From: Rhodoferax sp. AJA081-3
GTDB taxonomy: Bacteria; Pseudomonadota; Gammaproteobacteria; Burkholderiales; Burkholderiaceae_C
Direction: 5' to 3'
Length of the DNA stretch: 64,000 nucleotides
Assembly: GCF_017798165.1 (NCBI RefSeq)
Contig: NZ_CP059068.1
Coordinates: 1,984,001 to 2,048,000 of the forward strand
Shown: piece by piece, positions 16,144 to 26,502 of the stretch
Layout of the letters: every line of letters begins with the position of its first letter
Position numbering within the stretch: the stretch's first letter is position 1
Made by a program: the position numbers and the translations under genes
The notes under the pieces: model-generated
Database searches by the model: none
The model's input: only the letters and a program-made list of their open reading frames with translations
What the model was told of the DNA's origin: nothing

Positions 16144-17337
16144 ATTCCCGTAATACAAAACTTCCAGGCCTTCATGGCCAATGGCCTTGTGTGCCCGCCC
16201 GGCAAGGTCAAAATCGAGTACAGCGTCGCAGACGAGCCCGGTCTGTTTGTGGAATGTCGCGCTTCGTCCACGGCTGTTCCGATGTGGTACCTGCGTTTAA
16301 AGAACTCCAGCGGCACCAATGTTTATCGAAAGCTAGGGGCAGTGCGCGAACTGTCTTTGGCGCAGGCTCGCAAACTTGCAAAGCAAACGCGCACTGAGCA
16401 TCTTGCGGCGCGTTCGCAGGCACCCAAAGCCGATGCGCCAAAATCCGAAATCACCTTGCAGAAGTTCATGACCGACTTCTACATGCCCCATGCACTAACG
16501 CACAAGCGTACGGCAGGCAAGGACCTGGGTATGTTTAATCACCGCATTGCGTCGCGCTTCGGGCACGTTGCTATGCATGCGATTTCGCGCCTGGACGTAC
16601 AGCTTTTCCACAGTGAACTAGTGCAAAAGGTTGGCGTCAGCAAAGCGACGGCGGACCATCACCTAAAGCTCATGCGGCGCATGCTGAATCTAGCAGTACA
16701 GTGGGAATTTCTCGAAAAAAATCAGTTGGCACGTATAGCGTGCTTCAACCAAGATACCCAGCTTGAAAACTACCTCGATGCAGATTCAGTTCAGCGTCTG
16801 GTCACGGTGTGTAAGTCACACCCGAAAAGAGTGATAGGGTTGCTGTTGATGTTCTTGCTTAGCACTGGCGCGCGCAAAGCCTCAGCCATGCACGCGAAGT
16901 GGGAAGACATCGATATTGCCAACCGGGTTTGGCGCATTCCCGCGTCCGACAGCAAATCTAAAAAAGTCGCTACCGTGTTCCTCAATGAAAGCGCAATTTG
17001 GGTCCTAAACCAGCTGCAGGTTGAAGGGGTCAAAGGCTATGTCTTTGTTCACGAACGCACCAAAAAACCATACTCGGGGATTGAGAAGACCTGGTACGCC
17101 ATTCGCAAGTTGGCGTCGATAAGTGAAAAAGTTCGTGTGCATGATTTGCGCCACACGTACGCAAGTATGTTGGTGACGAGCGGGCGCAGCCTGTACGAGG
17201 TGCAGAAACTGCTTTCGCACAGTGACCCAAAGGTCACTATGCGCTATGCCCATCTGTCGCCGAAGACCTTGCACGAGGCGGCCAGTGCTGCTTCCGTTTT
17301 GGTAGCGTCGAATACCACTCCGGCATTGGCGCCATAG
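16144..17337 (+). CDS. int: Tyrosine recombinase / integrase of the element
   Basis: About 397 residues. The catalytic domain carries the family residues: Arg in STGARKASAMHAKWEDI, His-x2-Arg in VHDLRHTYASML, His in LLSHSDPKVTM and the nucleophile Tyr in MRYAHLS. An N-terminal arm-binding region and a SAM-like core-binding domain (FMTDFYMPHALTHKRTAGKD) precede it. The start is uncertain: AAGGAG at 16131-16136 lies 7 nt before an ATT codon (16144). In-frame alternatives are TTG 16123, which precedes the Shine-Dalgarno, and ATG 16174 with no good site. It sits about 250 bp from the right att repeat and should catalyse integration at the tRNA anticodon loop. Confidence 0.93.
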   Translation: MPVIQNFQAFMANGLVCPPGKVKIEYSVADEPGLFVECRASSTAVPMWYLRLKNSSGTNVYRKLGAVRELSLAQARKLAKQTRTEHLAARSQAPKADAPKSEITLQKFMTDFYMPHALTHKRTAGKDLGMFNHRIASRFGHVAMHAISRLDVQLFHSELVQKVGVSKATADHHLKLMRRMLNLAVQWEFLEKNQLARIACFNQDTQLENYLDADSVQRLVTVCKSHPKRVIGLLLMFLLSTGARKASAMHAKWEDIDIANRVWRIPASDSKSKKVATVFLNESAIWVLNQLQVEGVKGYVFVHERTKKPYSGIEKTWYAIRKLASISEKVRVHDLRHTYASMLVTSGRSLYEVQKLLSHSDPKVTMRYAHLSPKTLHEAASAASVLVASNTTPALAP

Positions 17338-17473
17338 AGGGAAACTTGGGCCGGGTGGGAGTACACCACTTGGCCCACTTTTGCGCTGCCCATAGGTTCG
17401 TCACATAGTTCGACACCCTCTATCGCCAATGCGTTGATTCCATTGGGAAAAAGCTATGACGATGGTCACCGAA

Positions 17474-17502
17474 CGGTCGGAAAGGTTCGGAGTTGGGTTC
17501 GG
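17474..17502. repeat. Three short direct repeats near the right att site
   Basis: CGGTCGG (17474-17480), GGTTCGG (17484-17490) and GGTTCGG (17496-17502) are spaced by 10 and 12 bp, about one helical turn. They share GTTCGG with a pair near the left end (5666-5680). Inference: integrase arm or excisionase sites. Confidence 0.35.
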
Positions 17503-17587
17503 TTGGGAAGAGAAAAGCAGCGCCAGAAAACGAAAATTTGTTACGTTTCTTCGGCTTACGACAGGGTGAAAAAGCGTTCGAGAGGTC

Positions 17588-17645
17588 TTATGAGTCCTCT
17601 GCTCTAACCAACTGAGCTAACGCCCCAAACCAGCGGGTGATTGTA
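17588..17645. repeat. Right attachment-site repeat: 5'-half tRNA remnant
   Basis: A perfect 58-bp copy of 5512-5569, from the anticodon loop through the tRNA 5' end and 19 bp beyond. The 3' half of the tRNA is missing here (the preceding sequence does not pair), so this copy is not a functional tRNA. DNA to its right is the original chromosomal upstream region of the tRNA. Confidence 0.92.
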
Positions 17646-17692
17646 GTGGCCCAAAATCGCGGATTCCGTGCCAAAGTGGGTCGAATGCCACA

Positions 17693-17752
17693 TGCTATGT
17701 ATTTGATAGCTTATCAGGCATATTTGACGGGGGCTAAGGGTCAATTTTGTCC
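17693..17752 (+). repeat. Dispersed repeat family A, copy 1
   Basis: Core pattern: TATTTGATAGC, an AT-rich middle, then ACGGGGGCTA and a terminal CAATTTT. It is related to copies at 18771, 29141, 33305, 45079 and 46188. This copy is intergenic, upstream of the membrane-protein gene at 17794, and its tail is the most divergent. Confidence 0.7.
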
Positions 17753-17793
17753 ATAAGCATTGCACAATCACTGCTACCCCACCAGGAGTGCCC

Positions 17794-18789
17794 ATGCCAA
17801 CCTTGCGCGAATCCAGCAGGCCGTACTTCAACGCAAAGCTCGTCTCCCGGCTCGCTACCGTCGCGCTGGTTCTGCTGTTTGTGGTGTTGAGTTGGTCCAA
17901 AGATATCAGTGCCATGGCCAATGCGCAGGTGGACGCCGGGCTCAAACGGTCGCTGGTCAGCTTTGCTTCGGCACGGGCGCTCAACGCCATCATCTCCGTC
18001 GTACAGGGGACCGAGGTCGTGGTGCAACCCCTGGGTGTGGGCATCACCTTGGCACTGGGGCAGGTGCTGGACCCTATCAATAACCTGGTGGAGCAGTTCT
18101 CATCCATCATGCTGACGGCCAGCGTGGCGTTTGGCATCCAAAAGCTGCTGTTGGCCGTCGCGTCCAGCTGGGCGGTGTCTGCTGGGGTGACGATACTGGC
18201 CTTGGCGTGGGCCAGCCTTTTCTGGATCAATCGGGCACCCGAATGGCTGTCGCGTCTGCTTGTGGTGGTGGTTTTTCTGCGGCTGGTGATGCCGGTCACC
18301 TTGATTGGAAGCGCCTTTATCTTTGAGAAATTTTTGGCATCGGATTACGAGAGCAGTCTGCTGGTGATTGACCAGACGGGCGCGGCGTTGAAAAAACTCA
18401 ACGGCGGCGCATCAACACCCACACGCCCTGGCCATCCACCCGCCTCGGCCGAGCCAAGTGCCCCTGCCTCCACGGCCAGCAAACCCGCGGCATCGCCTGA
18501 AAGGAAGGGGCTGTTCTCGGGCGCCATGGACGCCCTGGGCGGTGCAAAAGATGCGGTAGTAGCAGCCAAAGACAAGCTGTCTGATGCGCTAGATGTATCG
18601 GCAGATCGGGCACAGGCCCGGTTCGAGAACATTCAAGCCATGGCCGAGCGAACCGCGGAGCGGATGGTCACCTTGATGGTGGTGTTTCTGATGCAAACCA
18701 TCGTTGTGCCATGCCTGTTGCTGTTTGGCCTGTACCGATTACTCGGCGGCTTGGTGGGGCCTGCCACTAGCAAAATAATAGCGGCATAG
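17794..18789 (+). CDS. Polytopic membrane protein of unknown function
   Basis: 331 residues from ATG 17794, 5 nt after AGGAG; a GTG at 17788 overlaps that site and is less likely. An N-terminal transmembrane segment (ATVALVLLFVVLSW) is followed by two or three more helices (residues about 105-190), an Ala/Pro/Lys-rich cytoplasmic stretch with an amphipathic helix (DALGGAKDAVVAAKDKLSDA), and a final helix (MVVFLMQTIVVPCLLLFG). It is probably an inner-membrane protein. No family recognised. Its last codons and stop lie inside copy 2 of repeat family A. Confidence 0.75.
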   Translation: MPTLRESSRPYFNAKLVSRLATVALVLLFVVLSWSKDISAMANAQVDAGLKRSLVSFASARALNAIISVVQGTEVVVQPLGVGITLALGQVLDPINNLVEQFSSIMLTASVAFGIQKLLLAVASSWAVSAGVTILALAWASLFWINRAPEWLSRLLVVVVFLRLVMPVTLIGSAFIFEKFLASDYESSLLVIDQTGAALKKLNGGASTPTRPGHPPASAEPSAPASTASKPAASPERKGLFSGAMDALGGAKDAVVAAKDKLSDALDVSADRAQARFENIQAMAERTAERMVTLMVVFLMQTIVVPCLLLFGLYRLLGGLVGPATSKIIAA

Positions 18790-18820
18790 CCTTATTTCAC
18801 GGGGGCTATAGGCCGATTTG
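18771..18820 (+). repeat. Dispersed repeat family A, copy 2
   Basis: Contains AATAATAGC, CTTATTTCACGGGGGCTATA and GGCCGATTTG. It overlaps the last codons and TAG stop (18787-18789) of the membrane-protein gene, so the repeat defines that protein's C-terminus. Confidence 0.75.
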
Positions 18821-18857
18821 ACTCGCAACCACTCCGCCGAGCGGCGGCAGCTGCGTT

Positions 18858-19862
18858 CTACTTGTTGTGGCTCAGTGCATTGCTGACCAGCTTGGAGGTG
18901 ATGTCCACAATCTGGATCATGCGGTCGTACGCCATGCGAGTGGGGCCGATGACGCCCAGCGTGCCGACAATCTTGCCGTCCACCTCATACGGGCTAGTGA
19001 CGATGGACAGGTCTTCAAACGGCACGACCTGGCTTTCACCACCAATAAAGATGCGCACACCTTCGGCCTGGCCGGCCACGTCCATCAGGCGCATCAACTG
19101 GGCCTTTTGCTCAAACAGCTCAAAGGCGCGGCGCAGGTTGCCCATGTCGCTGGAGAAGTCGGACACCGACAGCAGGTTGCGTTCGCCGCTGATGATGACC
19201 TCGTCCTGCGTCTCACTAATGGCTTCCGAGCTGACAGTGACGGCCGCCTGCATCAGCGTGGCAATCTCGGTGCGCAGCGACTCGACCTCGCCCTTCAGGC
19301 GTTCGCGCACGTGCTCCATGTCCAGGCCCACGTAGTGGCTGTTCAGGAAATTGGCAGCCTCCACCAGTTGCGCCTGGGAATAGTCCTGCTCGGTGAAGAT
19401 GACGCGGTTTTGCACATCGCCGTCGGGCGACACGATGATCACCAGCAGGCGCCGCTCCGACAGGCGCAAAAATTCGATGTGTCGGAAGACCGAGGTGCGC
19501 TTGGGCGCAATCACCACCCCCACAAACTGCGATAGATTGGACAACAGGTTGGCCGCGTTGGAGATCACCTTCTGCGGCTGGTCGGGCGCCAGGATGTGGG
19601 ATCCATACTGGCCGGGCTGCACGGTGAGCATGGTGTCCACAAACATGCGGTAACCGCGCGCCGTGGGGATGCGACCGGCGGATGTGTGCGGGCTGACGAT
19701 CAGGCCCAGCTCCTCCAGGTCCGACATCACATTGCGTATGGTCGCCGGCGACAGCTCCAGGCCCGAGGCCCGGGACAAGGTGCGGCTGCCAACGGGTTGC
19801 CCGTCGGCTATGTAGCGCTCAACCAGAGCTTTCAGCAACAACTTGGAACGATCATCGAGCAT
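18858..19862 (-). CDS. hrcA: Heat-inducible transcription repressor HrcA
   Basis: 334 residues, normal length. It begins with the HrcA winged helix ([18 protein letters not shown], then GSRTLSR and [19 protein letters not shown]), which binds the CIRCE inverted repeat upstream of groESL and dnaK. A GAF-like dimerisation/effector region follows. The product represses chaperone operons when GroEL is free to fold it. No CIRCE is visible beside it, so its targets lie elsewhere. It is transcribed divergently from nadK with only 28 bp between start codons. Confidence 0.96.
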   Translation of the reverse strand: MLDDRSKLLLKALVERYIADGQPVGSRTLSRASGLELSPATIRNVMSDLEELGLIVSPHTSAGRIPTARGYRMFVDTMLTVQPGQYGSHILAPDQPQKVISNAANLLSNLSQFVGVVIAPKRTSVFRHIEFLRLSERRLLVIIVSPDGDVQNRVIFTEQDYSQAQLVEAANFLNSHYVGLDMEHVRERLKGEVESLRTEIATLMQAAVTVSSEAISETQDEVIISGERNLLSVSDFSSDMGNLRRAFELFEQKAQLMRLMDVAGQAEGVRIFIGGESQVVPFEDLSIVTSPYEVDGKIVGTLGVIGPTRMAYDRMIQIVDITSKLVSNALSHNK

Positions 19863-19890
19863 TGAGTCATTTTAATGATGTAATTTGCGA

Positions 19891-20787
19891 ATGAAGTCCC
19901 AATTCCGCCAGGTCGCCTTGATTGGCAAATTCCAAGCTGTGTCGTCTGGCGCGACGGGCGCGTCCTCGCGGCTGGCGCTGGAGCGTATTGCAGACTTTTT
20001 GATGGCCCAGGGCTGCGAGGTGGTGGTGGAGGCCGACACAGCGGCCAATATGGGGCTGAACAACTACACCACGATGGATGTGGCGGCCATCGGCACCTCC
20101 TGCGATCTGTGTGTGGTGGTGGGGGGTGACGGCACCATGCTGGGCATTGGCCGCAAGATGGCGCAGTACGGTGTGCCGCTGATCGGCATCAACCAGGGCC
20201 GCTTAGGCTTCATTACCGACATTCCGCTGGACAACTTTGACGCCACGCTGCAACCCATGCTGGCAGGCCTGTATGTGGAAGACCACCGCAGCCTGATGCA
20301 GGCGCGTGTGATGCGCGGCGGGCAGTGTGTGTTCTCGGCGCTGGCCATGAACGATGTGGTGGTCAACCGCGGAGCTACTGCTGGCATGGTCGAGCTGCGG
20401 GTGGAGGTGGACGGCAACTTTGTCGCCAACCAGCGGGCCGACGGCCTGATCATCGCCACGCCCACGGGCTGCACGGCCTATGCGCTGTCGGCCGGTGGGC
20501 CTTTGATCCACCCGTCCATCCCCGGCTGGGTGCTGGTGCCTATTGCGCCACACACCTTGTCGAACCGGCCCATCGTGCTGCCCAATGTGTCGGAAGTGGT
20601 GATAGAGCTGGTGGCCGGGCGCGATGCCAGTGCCAACTTTGACATGCAGTCGCTGGCCACGCTGATGCACGGCGACCGCATTGTGGTGACACGGTCGCAG
20701 TACCAAGTGCGCTTTTTGCACCCCAAGGGCTGGACCTACTTTGACACCCTAAGGCAAAAATTACATTGGAATGAAGGAGTTGCCTGA
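19891..20787 (+). CDS. nadK: NAD kinase
   Basis: 298 residues from ATG 19891; a TTG at 19885 is possible. It phosphorylates NAD+ to NADP+ in the cytoplasm. The diagnostic GGDGT motif ([14 protein letters not shown]) and the downstream [26 protein letters not shown] and [11 protein letters not shown] blocks are all present. The gene is divergent from hrcA and leads into recN, separated by a repeat-family-B copy. This is a common betaproteobacterial arrangement. Confidence 0.97.
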   Translation: MKSQFRQVALIGKFQAVSSGATGASSRLALERIADFLMAQGCEVVVEADTAANMGLNNYTTMDVAAIGTSCDLCVVVGGDGTMLGIGRKMAQYGVPLIGINQGRLGFITDIPLDNFDATLQPMLAGLYVEDHRSLMQARVMRGGQCVFSALAMNDVVVNRGATAGMVELRVEVDGNFVANQRADGLIIATPTGCTAYALSAGGPLIHPSIPGWVLVPIAPHTLSNRPIVLPNVSEVVIELVAGRDASANFDMQSLATLMHGDRIVVTRSQYQVRFLHPKGWTYFDTLRQKLHWNEGVA

Positions 20788-20814
20788 TGAACGCAGCGCA
20801 GAACCGCTTCAAGC

Positions 20815-20870
20815 AAGTGCACGCCCCCTTGGGGGGCAGCGAGGACACAACGTGCCGAGCGTGGGGGCCG
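20815..20870 (+). repeat. Dispersed repeat family B, copy 1
   Basis: CACGCCCCCTTGGGGGGCAG, then GCGAGG, and a tail GCGTGGGGGCC. The first part is a strong hairpin. It fills the gap between nadK and recN, and its last bases reach the recN start codon, so recN's ribosome-binding region is repeat-derived. It is related to 37128-37191. Confidence 0.7.
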
Positions 20871-20871
20871 T

Positions 20872-22524
20872 ATGGCACTTAAACGCATCGTGCTGCGCGA
20901 TTTCGTCATCGTCAGCGAGCTGGAATTGGATCTAGAGAGCGGCTTTACGGTGCTGACCGGTGAGACTGGCGCTGGCAAATCCATCCTGATCGACGCCTTG
21001 CAATTGGTCACCGGTGCCCGGGCCGACACCGGCGTGATCCGCGAAGGCGCCAGCCGCACCGACGTGAGCGCCGAATTCGACACCCCCGCCAGCGTGCGCG
21101 ACACGCTGCAAGAGGCCGGGTTTGACAATGACGGCGACACACTGTTGCTGCGCCGCACCGTGGACACGGCGGGCAAAAGCCGCGCATGGATCAATGGCAG
21201 CCCGGCCACGGCCCAACAGTTGCGCACGGTGGGTGAGCAGTTGCTCGATATCCATGGCCAACACGCCTGGCAAAGCCTGACCCGCCCGGACGCAGTACGT
21301 GGCCTGCTGGATGCCTATGCCAAGCTATCGACCGCCACGCTGACAACACTGTGGCAAGACTGGCGCCAAGCCCAGGCCGCGCTGACCCAGGCCATGGCGG
21401 CACAAGACTCCTTGCAGCGTGAACGTGAACGCCTGGCCTGGCAAATTGGCGAGGTTGAAAAACTCAACCCACTACCCGACGAATGGGACGAATTGCAAAG
21501 CAGCCACAGCCGCCTAGCCAACGGACAGGCCCTGATGGATGCCGCGCAGACGGCCCTGCAGTTGCTGGAAGACGATGACAACAATGCCATCAGTCTGCTG
21601 AACAATGCCCTGCAACAGTTGCAGAGCCAGGCGCATCTGGAAAAGCAATTCACCGATCCGGTGGATGTGCTGGCTTCCAGCCTGGCCCAGGTGGAGGATA
21701 CAGTGCGCACGCTGCGTGGCTACCTGCGCCACACCGAGCTGGATCCGCAAGGGCTGGCCGAACTGGACGAACGCATGTCGCTGTGGGTGTCTCTGGCGCG
21801 GCGCTACAAACGTGCGCCCGAAGAGCTACCCGCACTGCTGGCGACGTGGCGCACCGAGCTGGCACAACTGGATGCCGCCTCTGATCTGGAGGGTTTGCAA
21901 AACGCCGAGAAGAAGGCCCATGCCGCCTATCTGACCGAGGCCAAACTGCTCTCAAAGGCGCGGGCCAAAGCGGCACCGCTGCTGGCGCAGTCCATCACCC
22001 AGGCCATGCAGGGCCTGGGCATGCAAGGCGGCCAGTTCCAGGTGGTGCTGGAGGCCAGTGCCCAACCCATGCAGAGTGGTCTTGAAGAAGTGGGATTTCT
22101 GGCCGCAGGCCATGCGGGCAGCACACCAAGACCGGTGGGCAAGGTAGCGTCCGGTGGCGAGTTGTCGCGTATGGCGCTGGCCATTGCGGTGACCACCAGC
22201 CAGCTGGGTACCGCGCAAACGCTGATCTTTGACGAGGTGGATTCCGGCGTGGGCGGTGCGGTGGCCGAGACCGTGGGCCGCCTGATGCGCCAACTGGGCG
22301 CAGACCGCCAGGTGCTGGCCGTGACCCACCTGCCCCAGGTGGCGTCCACTGCGGACCACCATTTGGTGGTGGCCAAACAGATGAGCGGCAAGGTGACCTT
22401 GAGCACCGTGGCCGCCGTATTGGGCGAGCAGCGTGTCGCAGAAATCGCGCGCATGCTGGGCGGCGAAAAACTCTCCAGCACCACCCTGGCACACGCCAAG
22501 GAAATGCTGCAGTCGGGGGCCTGA
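20872..22524 (+). CDS. recN: DNA repair protein RecN
   Basis: 550 residues, standard size. An SMC-like ATPase: N-terminal Walker A ([16 protein letters not shown]), central coiled coils (residues about 150-370), C-terminal ABC signature region ([16 protein letters not shown]), Walker B ([12 protein letters not shown]) and a His-switch ([13 protein letters not shown], [10 protein letters not shown]). RecN acts early in double-strand-break repair, with RecA. The upstream region is entirely repeat family B with only GGGGG as a possible Shine-Dalgarno. Confidence 0.97.
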   Translation: MALKRIVLRDFVIVSELELDLESGFTVLTGETGAGKSILIDALQLVTGARADTGVIREGASRTDVSAEFDTPASVRDTLQEAGFDNDGDTLLLRRTVDTAGKSRAWINGSPATAQQLRTVGEQLLDIHGQHAWQSLTRPDAVRGLLDAYAKLSTATLTTLWQDWRQAQAALTQAMAAQDSLQRERERLAWQIGEVEKLNPLPDEWDELQSSHSRLANGQALMDAAQTALQLLEDDDNNAISLLNNALQQLQSQAHLEKQFTDPVDVLASSLAQVEDTVRTLRGYLRHTELDPQGLAELDERMSLWVSLARRYKRAPEELPALLATWRTELAQLDAASDLEGLQNAEKKAHAAYLTEAKLLSKARAKAAPLLAQSITQAMQGLGMQGGQFQVVLEASAQPMQSGLEEVGFLAAGHAGSTPRPVGKVASGGELSRMALAIAVTTSQLGTAQTLIFDEVDSGVGGAVAETVGRLMRQLGADRQVLAVTHLPQVASTADHHLVVAKQMSGKVTLSTVAAVLGEQRVAEIARMLGGEKLSSTTLAHAKEMLQSGA

Positions 22525-22549
22525 CCCTATGCAGGACGGCGCCCAAGCC

Positions 22550-23419
22550 ATGGAGATGGTGCTGATCACCGGCATGTCGGGCTCCGGCAAATCAGTGGCT
22601 CTGCACGCGCTGGAAGACGCTGGTTTTTACTGCGTGGACAACCTGCCGCCGGAGCTGCTGTTGCCCTTTGTAGAACTGGAGCAGCAACACCAGGCGCGGC
22701 GCATTGCCATTGCCATGGATGTGCGCAGCGCCACGTCCCTGCCGCTGGTTCCCCATCACCTGGACACCTTGCGCAGCCGTGGCATGCACATCAAGTCCCT
22801 GTTTCTGGACTCCGACACCGAAACCCTGGTGCGCCGCTACTCCGAGACGCGTCGCAAGCACCCCCTGTCACAACCCGACCCCGGCAACCGTGCGCAGGAT
22901 GCCCGCCGCGCTTTGGTGGAGGCCATTGAGCTGGAGCGCACGCTGCTGGCCACCCTGCGCGAGCAGGCCCATGTCATCGACTCCAGCATCATCCGCGCGG
23001 CCCAGTTGCAGGGTTATGTCAAAGCGTTGATCTCTGCGCCCACCGGGCAACTGACACTGGTGTTTGAGTCGTTTGCGTTCAAGCGGGGGGTCCCCACCGA
23101 CGCCGACTATGTATTTGATGTGCGCATGTTGCCCAACCCGCATTACGAAGCCGACCTGCGCGCCTTGACCGGGCGGGACCAACCGGTTGCCGACTTCTTA
23201 CAGGCACAGGCCGAAGTGCAGCTGATGCTGAACCACATCGCCCACTTTTTGGAAAGCTGGCTGGACGCCCTCGCACGCGACCACCGCAGTTATGTGACGG
23301 TGGCCATTGGCTGCACCGGCGGACAGCACCGCTCGGTCTATCTGGTAGAGCGATTGAGCCAGCGCTTCACGCCACAGTGGGTCACTCTGACACGCCACCG
23401 GGAACTCGACGCGCGCTAA
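22550..23419 (+). CDS. rapZ: RapZ-family RNase adapter / nucleotide-binding protein
   Basis: 289 residues from ATG 22550, giving [18 protein letters not shown] as in typical family N-termini; ATG 22529 would add seven residues. Walker A is GMSGSGKS. The [12 protein letters not shown] block and the C-terminal [16 protein letters not shown] motif are hallmarks of RapZ/YvcJ. In enterobacteria RapZ guides RNase E to GlmZ and so controls GlcN6P synthase; here the partner is unknown. It begins 25 bp after recN and is convergent with mutY. Confidence 0.95.
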   Translation: MEMVLITGMSGSGKSVALHALEDAGFYCVDNLPPELLLPFVELEQQHQARRIAIAMDVRSATSLPLVPHHLDTLRSRGMHIKSLFLDSDTETLVRRYSETRRKHPLSQPDPGNRAQDARRALVEAIELERTLLATLREQAHVIDSSIIRAAQLQGYVKALISAPTGQLTLVFESFAFKRGVPTDADYVFDVRMLPNPHYEADLRALTGRDQPVADFLQAQAEVQLMLNHIAHFLESWLDALARDHRSYVTVAIGCTGGQHRSVYLVERLSQRFTPQWVTLTRHRELDAR

Positions 23420-24489
23420 AACCGGGCCGGGTGATCAGACGCAACGCCCTGCTGCAAAAGCTTGCGAATGGGAGCGGGCAAACCTACATCCGGCCAGGCG
23501 TCCGCGCTGACCCAGCGCCCTTCTCCCCAATCCGTCGATCGGTCTGGCACACGCAGTTGCCAGGTGTGCAGGTACAAATCTTTGTGGGTCAACACATGGG
23601 TGAAGACGGGCAGCGCTTGCACGCGGTCTTTCAGCGCGGCGGGGACCTGGCTCACCAAGGCATCTTCACTGTCAAACAGTGGCAGGCAGTGCAGCCCCGC
23701 CCAGACGCCCGGTGTGGGGCGTTTGTCCAGCCACACGGCACCGTCTTTACTCTGCACCCATAACAACCAGATGGACTGGGAGCTGCGCTTGAGGGTGCGG
23801 GTACGCACCGGGTAGCGCTGCGGGTCACCCGCAGCGGCGGCCACACAGTCCTGGTGCACCGGGCACACCAAACAGGCCGGCTTCTTGGGCAGGCAAACGG
23901 TGGCACCCACATCCATCATGCCTTGGGTGTAACGCGGCATGGCGGATGTCGCGTCTTTGCCCACGGGCAGCAACTGTGTGGCTGCATCCCATAACGCGCG
24001 CACATTCGCGCCCTGTGCCAGATCAGCATCAAAACCCAGCACACGGGTGACAACACGTTTGACGTTTGCATCCAGTATGGCGACCTGCTCACCAAAACAC
24101 AGCGATGCTATCGCCGCAGCGGTGGACCGGCCTATGCCGGGCAGGGTTTCCAAAACTTCGGCCGTGGACGGGAAGGCACCGCCGTGCAATTCCATAACCT
24201 GCTGCGCGCAGCGGTGCAGGTTGCGCGCGCGGCTGTAGTAACCCAGGCCGCTCCACAGGCCCAGTACATCGTCCAGGCTGGCCTGGGCCAGCGAAGCCAC
24301 ATCTGGAAACCGCGCCAGGAAGCGGGCAAAGTAGTCCCGCACGGTGACCACCTGCGTCTGCTGCAGCATGATTTCGGACAGCCAGACGCGGTAGGGGTCT
24401 TGTGTGTTTTGCCACGGCAGGTCATTGCGACCATGCGTGGCCTGCCACGCCACCACCCGCCCGGCGAAGGCGCCTTGTGCCACTGCCAT
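23416..24489 (-). CDS. mutY: Adenine DNA glycosylase MutY
   Basis: 357 residues from ATG 24489, which begins 5 bp after the stop of the upstream GTPase gene; a longer frame would overlap that gene. It removes adenine mispaired with 8-oxoguanine. Visible: catalytic Glu in [12 protein letters not shown], helix-hairpin-helix [14 protein letters not shown] with the catalytic Asp (ILDANVKR), and the [4Fe-4S] cluster motif C-x6-C-x2-C-x5-C ([17 protein letters not shown]). A C-terminal NUDIX-like domain recognises 8-oxoG. mutM, acting on the same lesion, lies just upstream. Confidence 0.96.
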   Translation of the reverse strand: MAVAQGAFAGRVVAWQATHGRNDLPWQNTQDPYRVWLSEIMLQQTQVVTVRDYFARFLARFPDVASLAQASLDDVLGLWSGLGYYSRARNLHRCAQQVMELHGGAFPSTAEVLETLPGIGRSTAAAIASLCFGEQVAILDANVKRVVTRVLGFDADLAQGANVRALWDAATQLLPVGKDATSAMPRYTQGMMDVGATVCLPKKPACLVCPVHQDCVAAAAGDPQRYPVRTRTLKRSSQSIWLLWVQSKDGAVWLDKRPTPGVWAGLHCLPLFDSEDALVSQVPAALKDRVQALPVFTHVLTHKDLYLHTWQLRVPDRSTDWGEGRWVSADAWPDVGLPAPIRKLLQQGVASDHPARF

Positions 24490-24493
24490 CAAC

Positions 24494-26452
24494 TCAGGCC
24501 AGGGCGACGTCGACTTCGGTACCGGCGGGCCGGTTGGCGGCAATCAGGTAGTCGGTCAGCTCGATCAGCTTGAGTTCAATCTGGCTCAGCGCGGCTTCCT
24601 GCTGGTCCACATCCTGGATGCGGTCCTCCAGACCACCGGCGGCTTGCTGAATACGGTCTATAGCCTCAATGCGGCGGCTGAAGTTGCGGCGGCGCTCGCG
24701 CAGTTGTGCGTCCAGTTGGGCCGCGGCCGACTTGCTCCACAGCTCCACATCGCCCAGCGCGGCTTCATGGATGCCACGCAAACGGGTGGAAAGTGCCCGC
24801 ACCAGGCGGTCGGCAAACTCAGGTTGCGCCAGCTTGAAGGCATTGCCGATACCCAGGTACTGCACGTGGCTGCGTTCCACCATGTTCAGGTCAGTCAGGT
24901 ACTGCGCCATTTGCGGCTCGGTCGGTGCCTGCAGGGAGAAACCGTGTTCGCCATTGAGCTGGCGGAAGGTGGCGGCCAGCATGGACTGGATCTCGGCACA
25001 CAGGGCTTGCACCCGTTCCAGATTGGCACGCAGGCGGTCAAAGGTTTCGCCGTAGGCGCGCTTCACGCCCAGCTTGAGACCCTTTTGCAGCAGCGTGGAA
25101 GTGAGATTCGCCATCTCCTTTTTCAGCGCAGTGGAGCCCAAAATGCCAAACACTTCGCGCAGCAGCTTCAGGTGCACCGAACGCACCGCATGGATCTTGG
25201 CACCACCCAGGTCGAACTCGGCCTGTTCCTGCGAAATACGGGAGCGCATGTGTTTGATGACGGCCGCATTTTTGCCTTGCAGACCCTTGAGTTCCATCAT
25301 CTGCTCGGTCATGTCGCGCTTGCGGATATTGATGACTCGGGCTGTTTCGGCCCGCAGATCGGTGATACCCGCGGCCATGGCCTCGCCCAGAATACGCTGG
25401 CGTTTGCCCATCATGCCGCGGCCCAGTGCGTCTTCCAGCACGGGCAGGCAGCTGCGTTGCAGCAATTCGTCATCCTCGGTGACCTTGGCCACCAGACCCT
25501 TTTGGGCCGACACGGCAATCACACGGTCACGGGGTATGTTCAATATTTCAGCAGTGCTGGCTTTTTGCCGTTCAATCTGGGCCTGAATCTGGGCGGGGGT
25601 GCTCAGCTTGTCGTCCCACAGCGTGTCGATCTTGTTCAGGACTACCAGCCGCGCATCGGTGTCGCCGGATTCGGCAATCAGGTGCTCACGCCAGATTGAA
25701 AGATCAGATTTGGTAACGCCGGTATCAGCACCCAAAATGAACACCACGGCATGGGCCTGCGGGATCAGGCTGACCGTCAGCTCCGGCTCGGCGCCGATGG
25801 CGTTCAAGCCCGGTGTGTCCAGAATGACCAGCCCTTGTTTGAGCAAAGGATGGGCGATATTGATCAGGGCATGGCGCCACTTGGGCACTTCGACCATGCC
25901 TTGGGCGTCGACCATGGGGTTGTCTTCGGGGGCCTGGTTGTGCCAGAAACCCAGGGCGCGTGCCTCGTCTTGTGTAACCTTACGGGTCTCGGCCACTTTT
26001 TCCAAAGCGCCGGCCAACTGTTGCGGATTGTTGACATCCAGGTCGATTCGGGTCCATTTTTCGGGGACCATGCGCCACTCCATCAGCGCCTGGGGCTGCA
26101 AACGGGTCTCGATGGGGAGCAGACGCAGGCAGGGCGGCACGTCGGCGTCGTAGCCCATTTCCGTGGGGCACATGGTGGTGCGCCCGGCACTGGCGGGCAT
26201 GATGCGCCGGCCATACCCGGCGAAAAACACCGCATTGATCATCTCGGATTTGCCGCGCGAAAACTCCGCAACAAAGGCCACCATCACCTTGTCGGAGCGC
26301 ACCTGTGTGCCCAAGCGGCGCAGGCGTTCTTCAACCGCGGCGTCCAGCAGTTCGTTGTCCTTCATCCACTCGCCAAGCAGCTTCAGGCGCAGCGCAAATT
26401 CGCGCCGCCACGTGCCCAGTTGGTCAAATTGATCGTTAAATGAAGTAGTCAA
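24494..26452 (-). CDS. Dynamin-like GTPase
   Basis: 652 residues. It starts with TTG (26450-26452) behind GGGGGA; no upstream ATG fits, and the next in-frame ATG would remove conserved N-terminal sequence. GTPase motifs: G1 AEFSRGKSEMINA (about 64-76), G3 LDTPGLNAIG, G4 LNKIDTLWDD. Long helical regions follow, with a C-terminal helical bundle. Bacterial dynamin-like proteins remodel or guard membranes. Its position between mutM and mutY is contextual and does not reveal its role. Confidence 0.9.
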   Translation of the reverse strand: MTTSFNDQFDQLGTWRREFALRLKLLGEWMKDNELLDAAVEERLRRLGTQVRSDKVMVAFVAEFSRGKSEMINAVFFAGYGRRIMPASAGRTTMCPTEMGYDADVPPCLRLLPIETRLQPQALMEWRMVPEKWTRIDLDVNNPQQLAGALEKVAETRKVTQDEARALGFWHNQAPEDNPMVDAQGMVEVPKWRHALINIAHPLLKQGLVILDTPGLNAIGAEPELTVSLIPQAHAVVFILGADTGVTKSDLSIWREHLIAESGDTDARLVVLNKIDTLWDDKLSTPAQIQAQIERQKASTAEILNIPRDRVIAVSAQKGLVAKVTEDDELLQRSCLPVLEDALGRGMMGKRQRILGEAMAAGITDLRAETARVINIRKRDMTEQMMELKGLQGKNAAVIKHMRSRISQEQAEFDLGGAKIHAVRSVHLKLLREVFGILGSTALKKEMANLTSTLLQKGLKLGVKRAYGETFDRLRANLERVQALCAEIQSMLAATFRQLNGEHGFSLQAPTEPQMAQYLTDLNMVERSHVQYLGIGNAFKLAQPEFADRLVRALSTRLRGIHEAALGDVELWSKSAAAQLDAQLRERRRNFSRRIEAIDRIQQAAGGLEDRIQDVDQQEAALSQIELKLIELTDYLIAANRPAGTEVDVALA

Positions 26453-26502
26453 GAGTCCCCCCGTCTAACTGTTCAATATAGCACTGCGCCCCGGCCTGTA
26501 CC

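Larger units (their letters stand above)
5512..17645. mobile_element. Integrated satellite-like element in tRNA-CAU
   Basis: About 12 kb bounded by perfect 58-bp direct repeats, one inside the intact tRNA (5512-5569) and one at 17588-17645 beside the integrase. Content differs from the flanks: an AT-rich minus-strand cargo (5759-9903), then plus-strand small genes, a VapE-family helicase and a tyrosine recombinase. No structural, packaging or conjugation genes are visible. This set resembles P4-like or other phage satellites, or a minimal integrative element. Integration in the anticodon loop of a tRNA by a tyrosine recombinase is well established. The precise family is not recognised. Confidence 0.9.

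Noticed and set aside
5570..17587. Complete prophage
   Set aside because: No capsid, portal, terminase, tail or lysis genes can be recognised; gene content fits a satellite or minimal integrative element.
17588..17645. Second tRNA gene
   Set aside because: Only the 5' half and anticodon loop are present; the 3' half and acceptor pairing are absent, so it is the att remnant.
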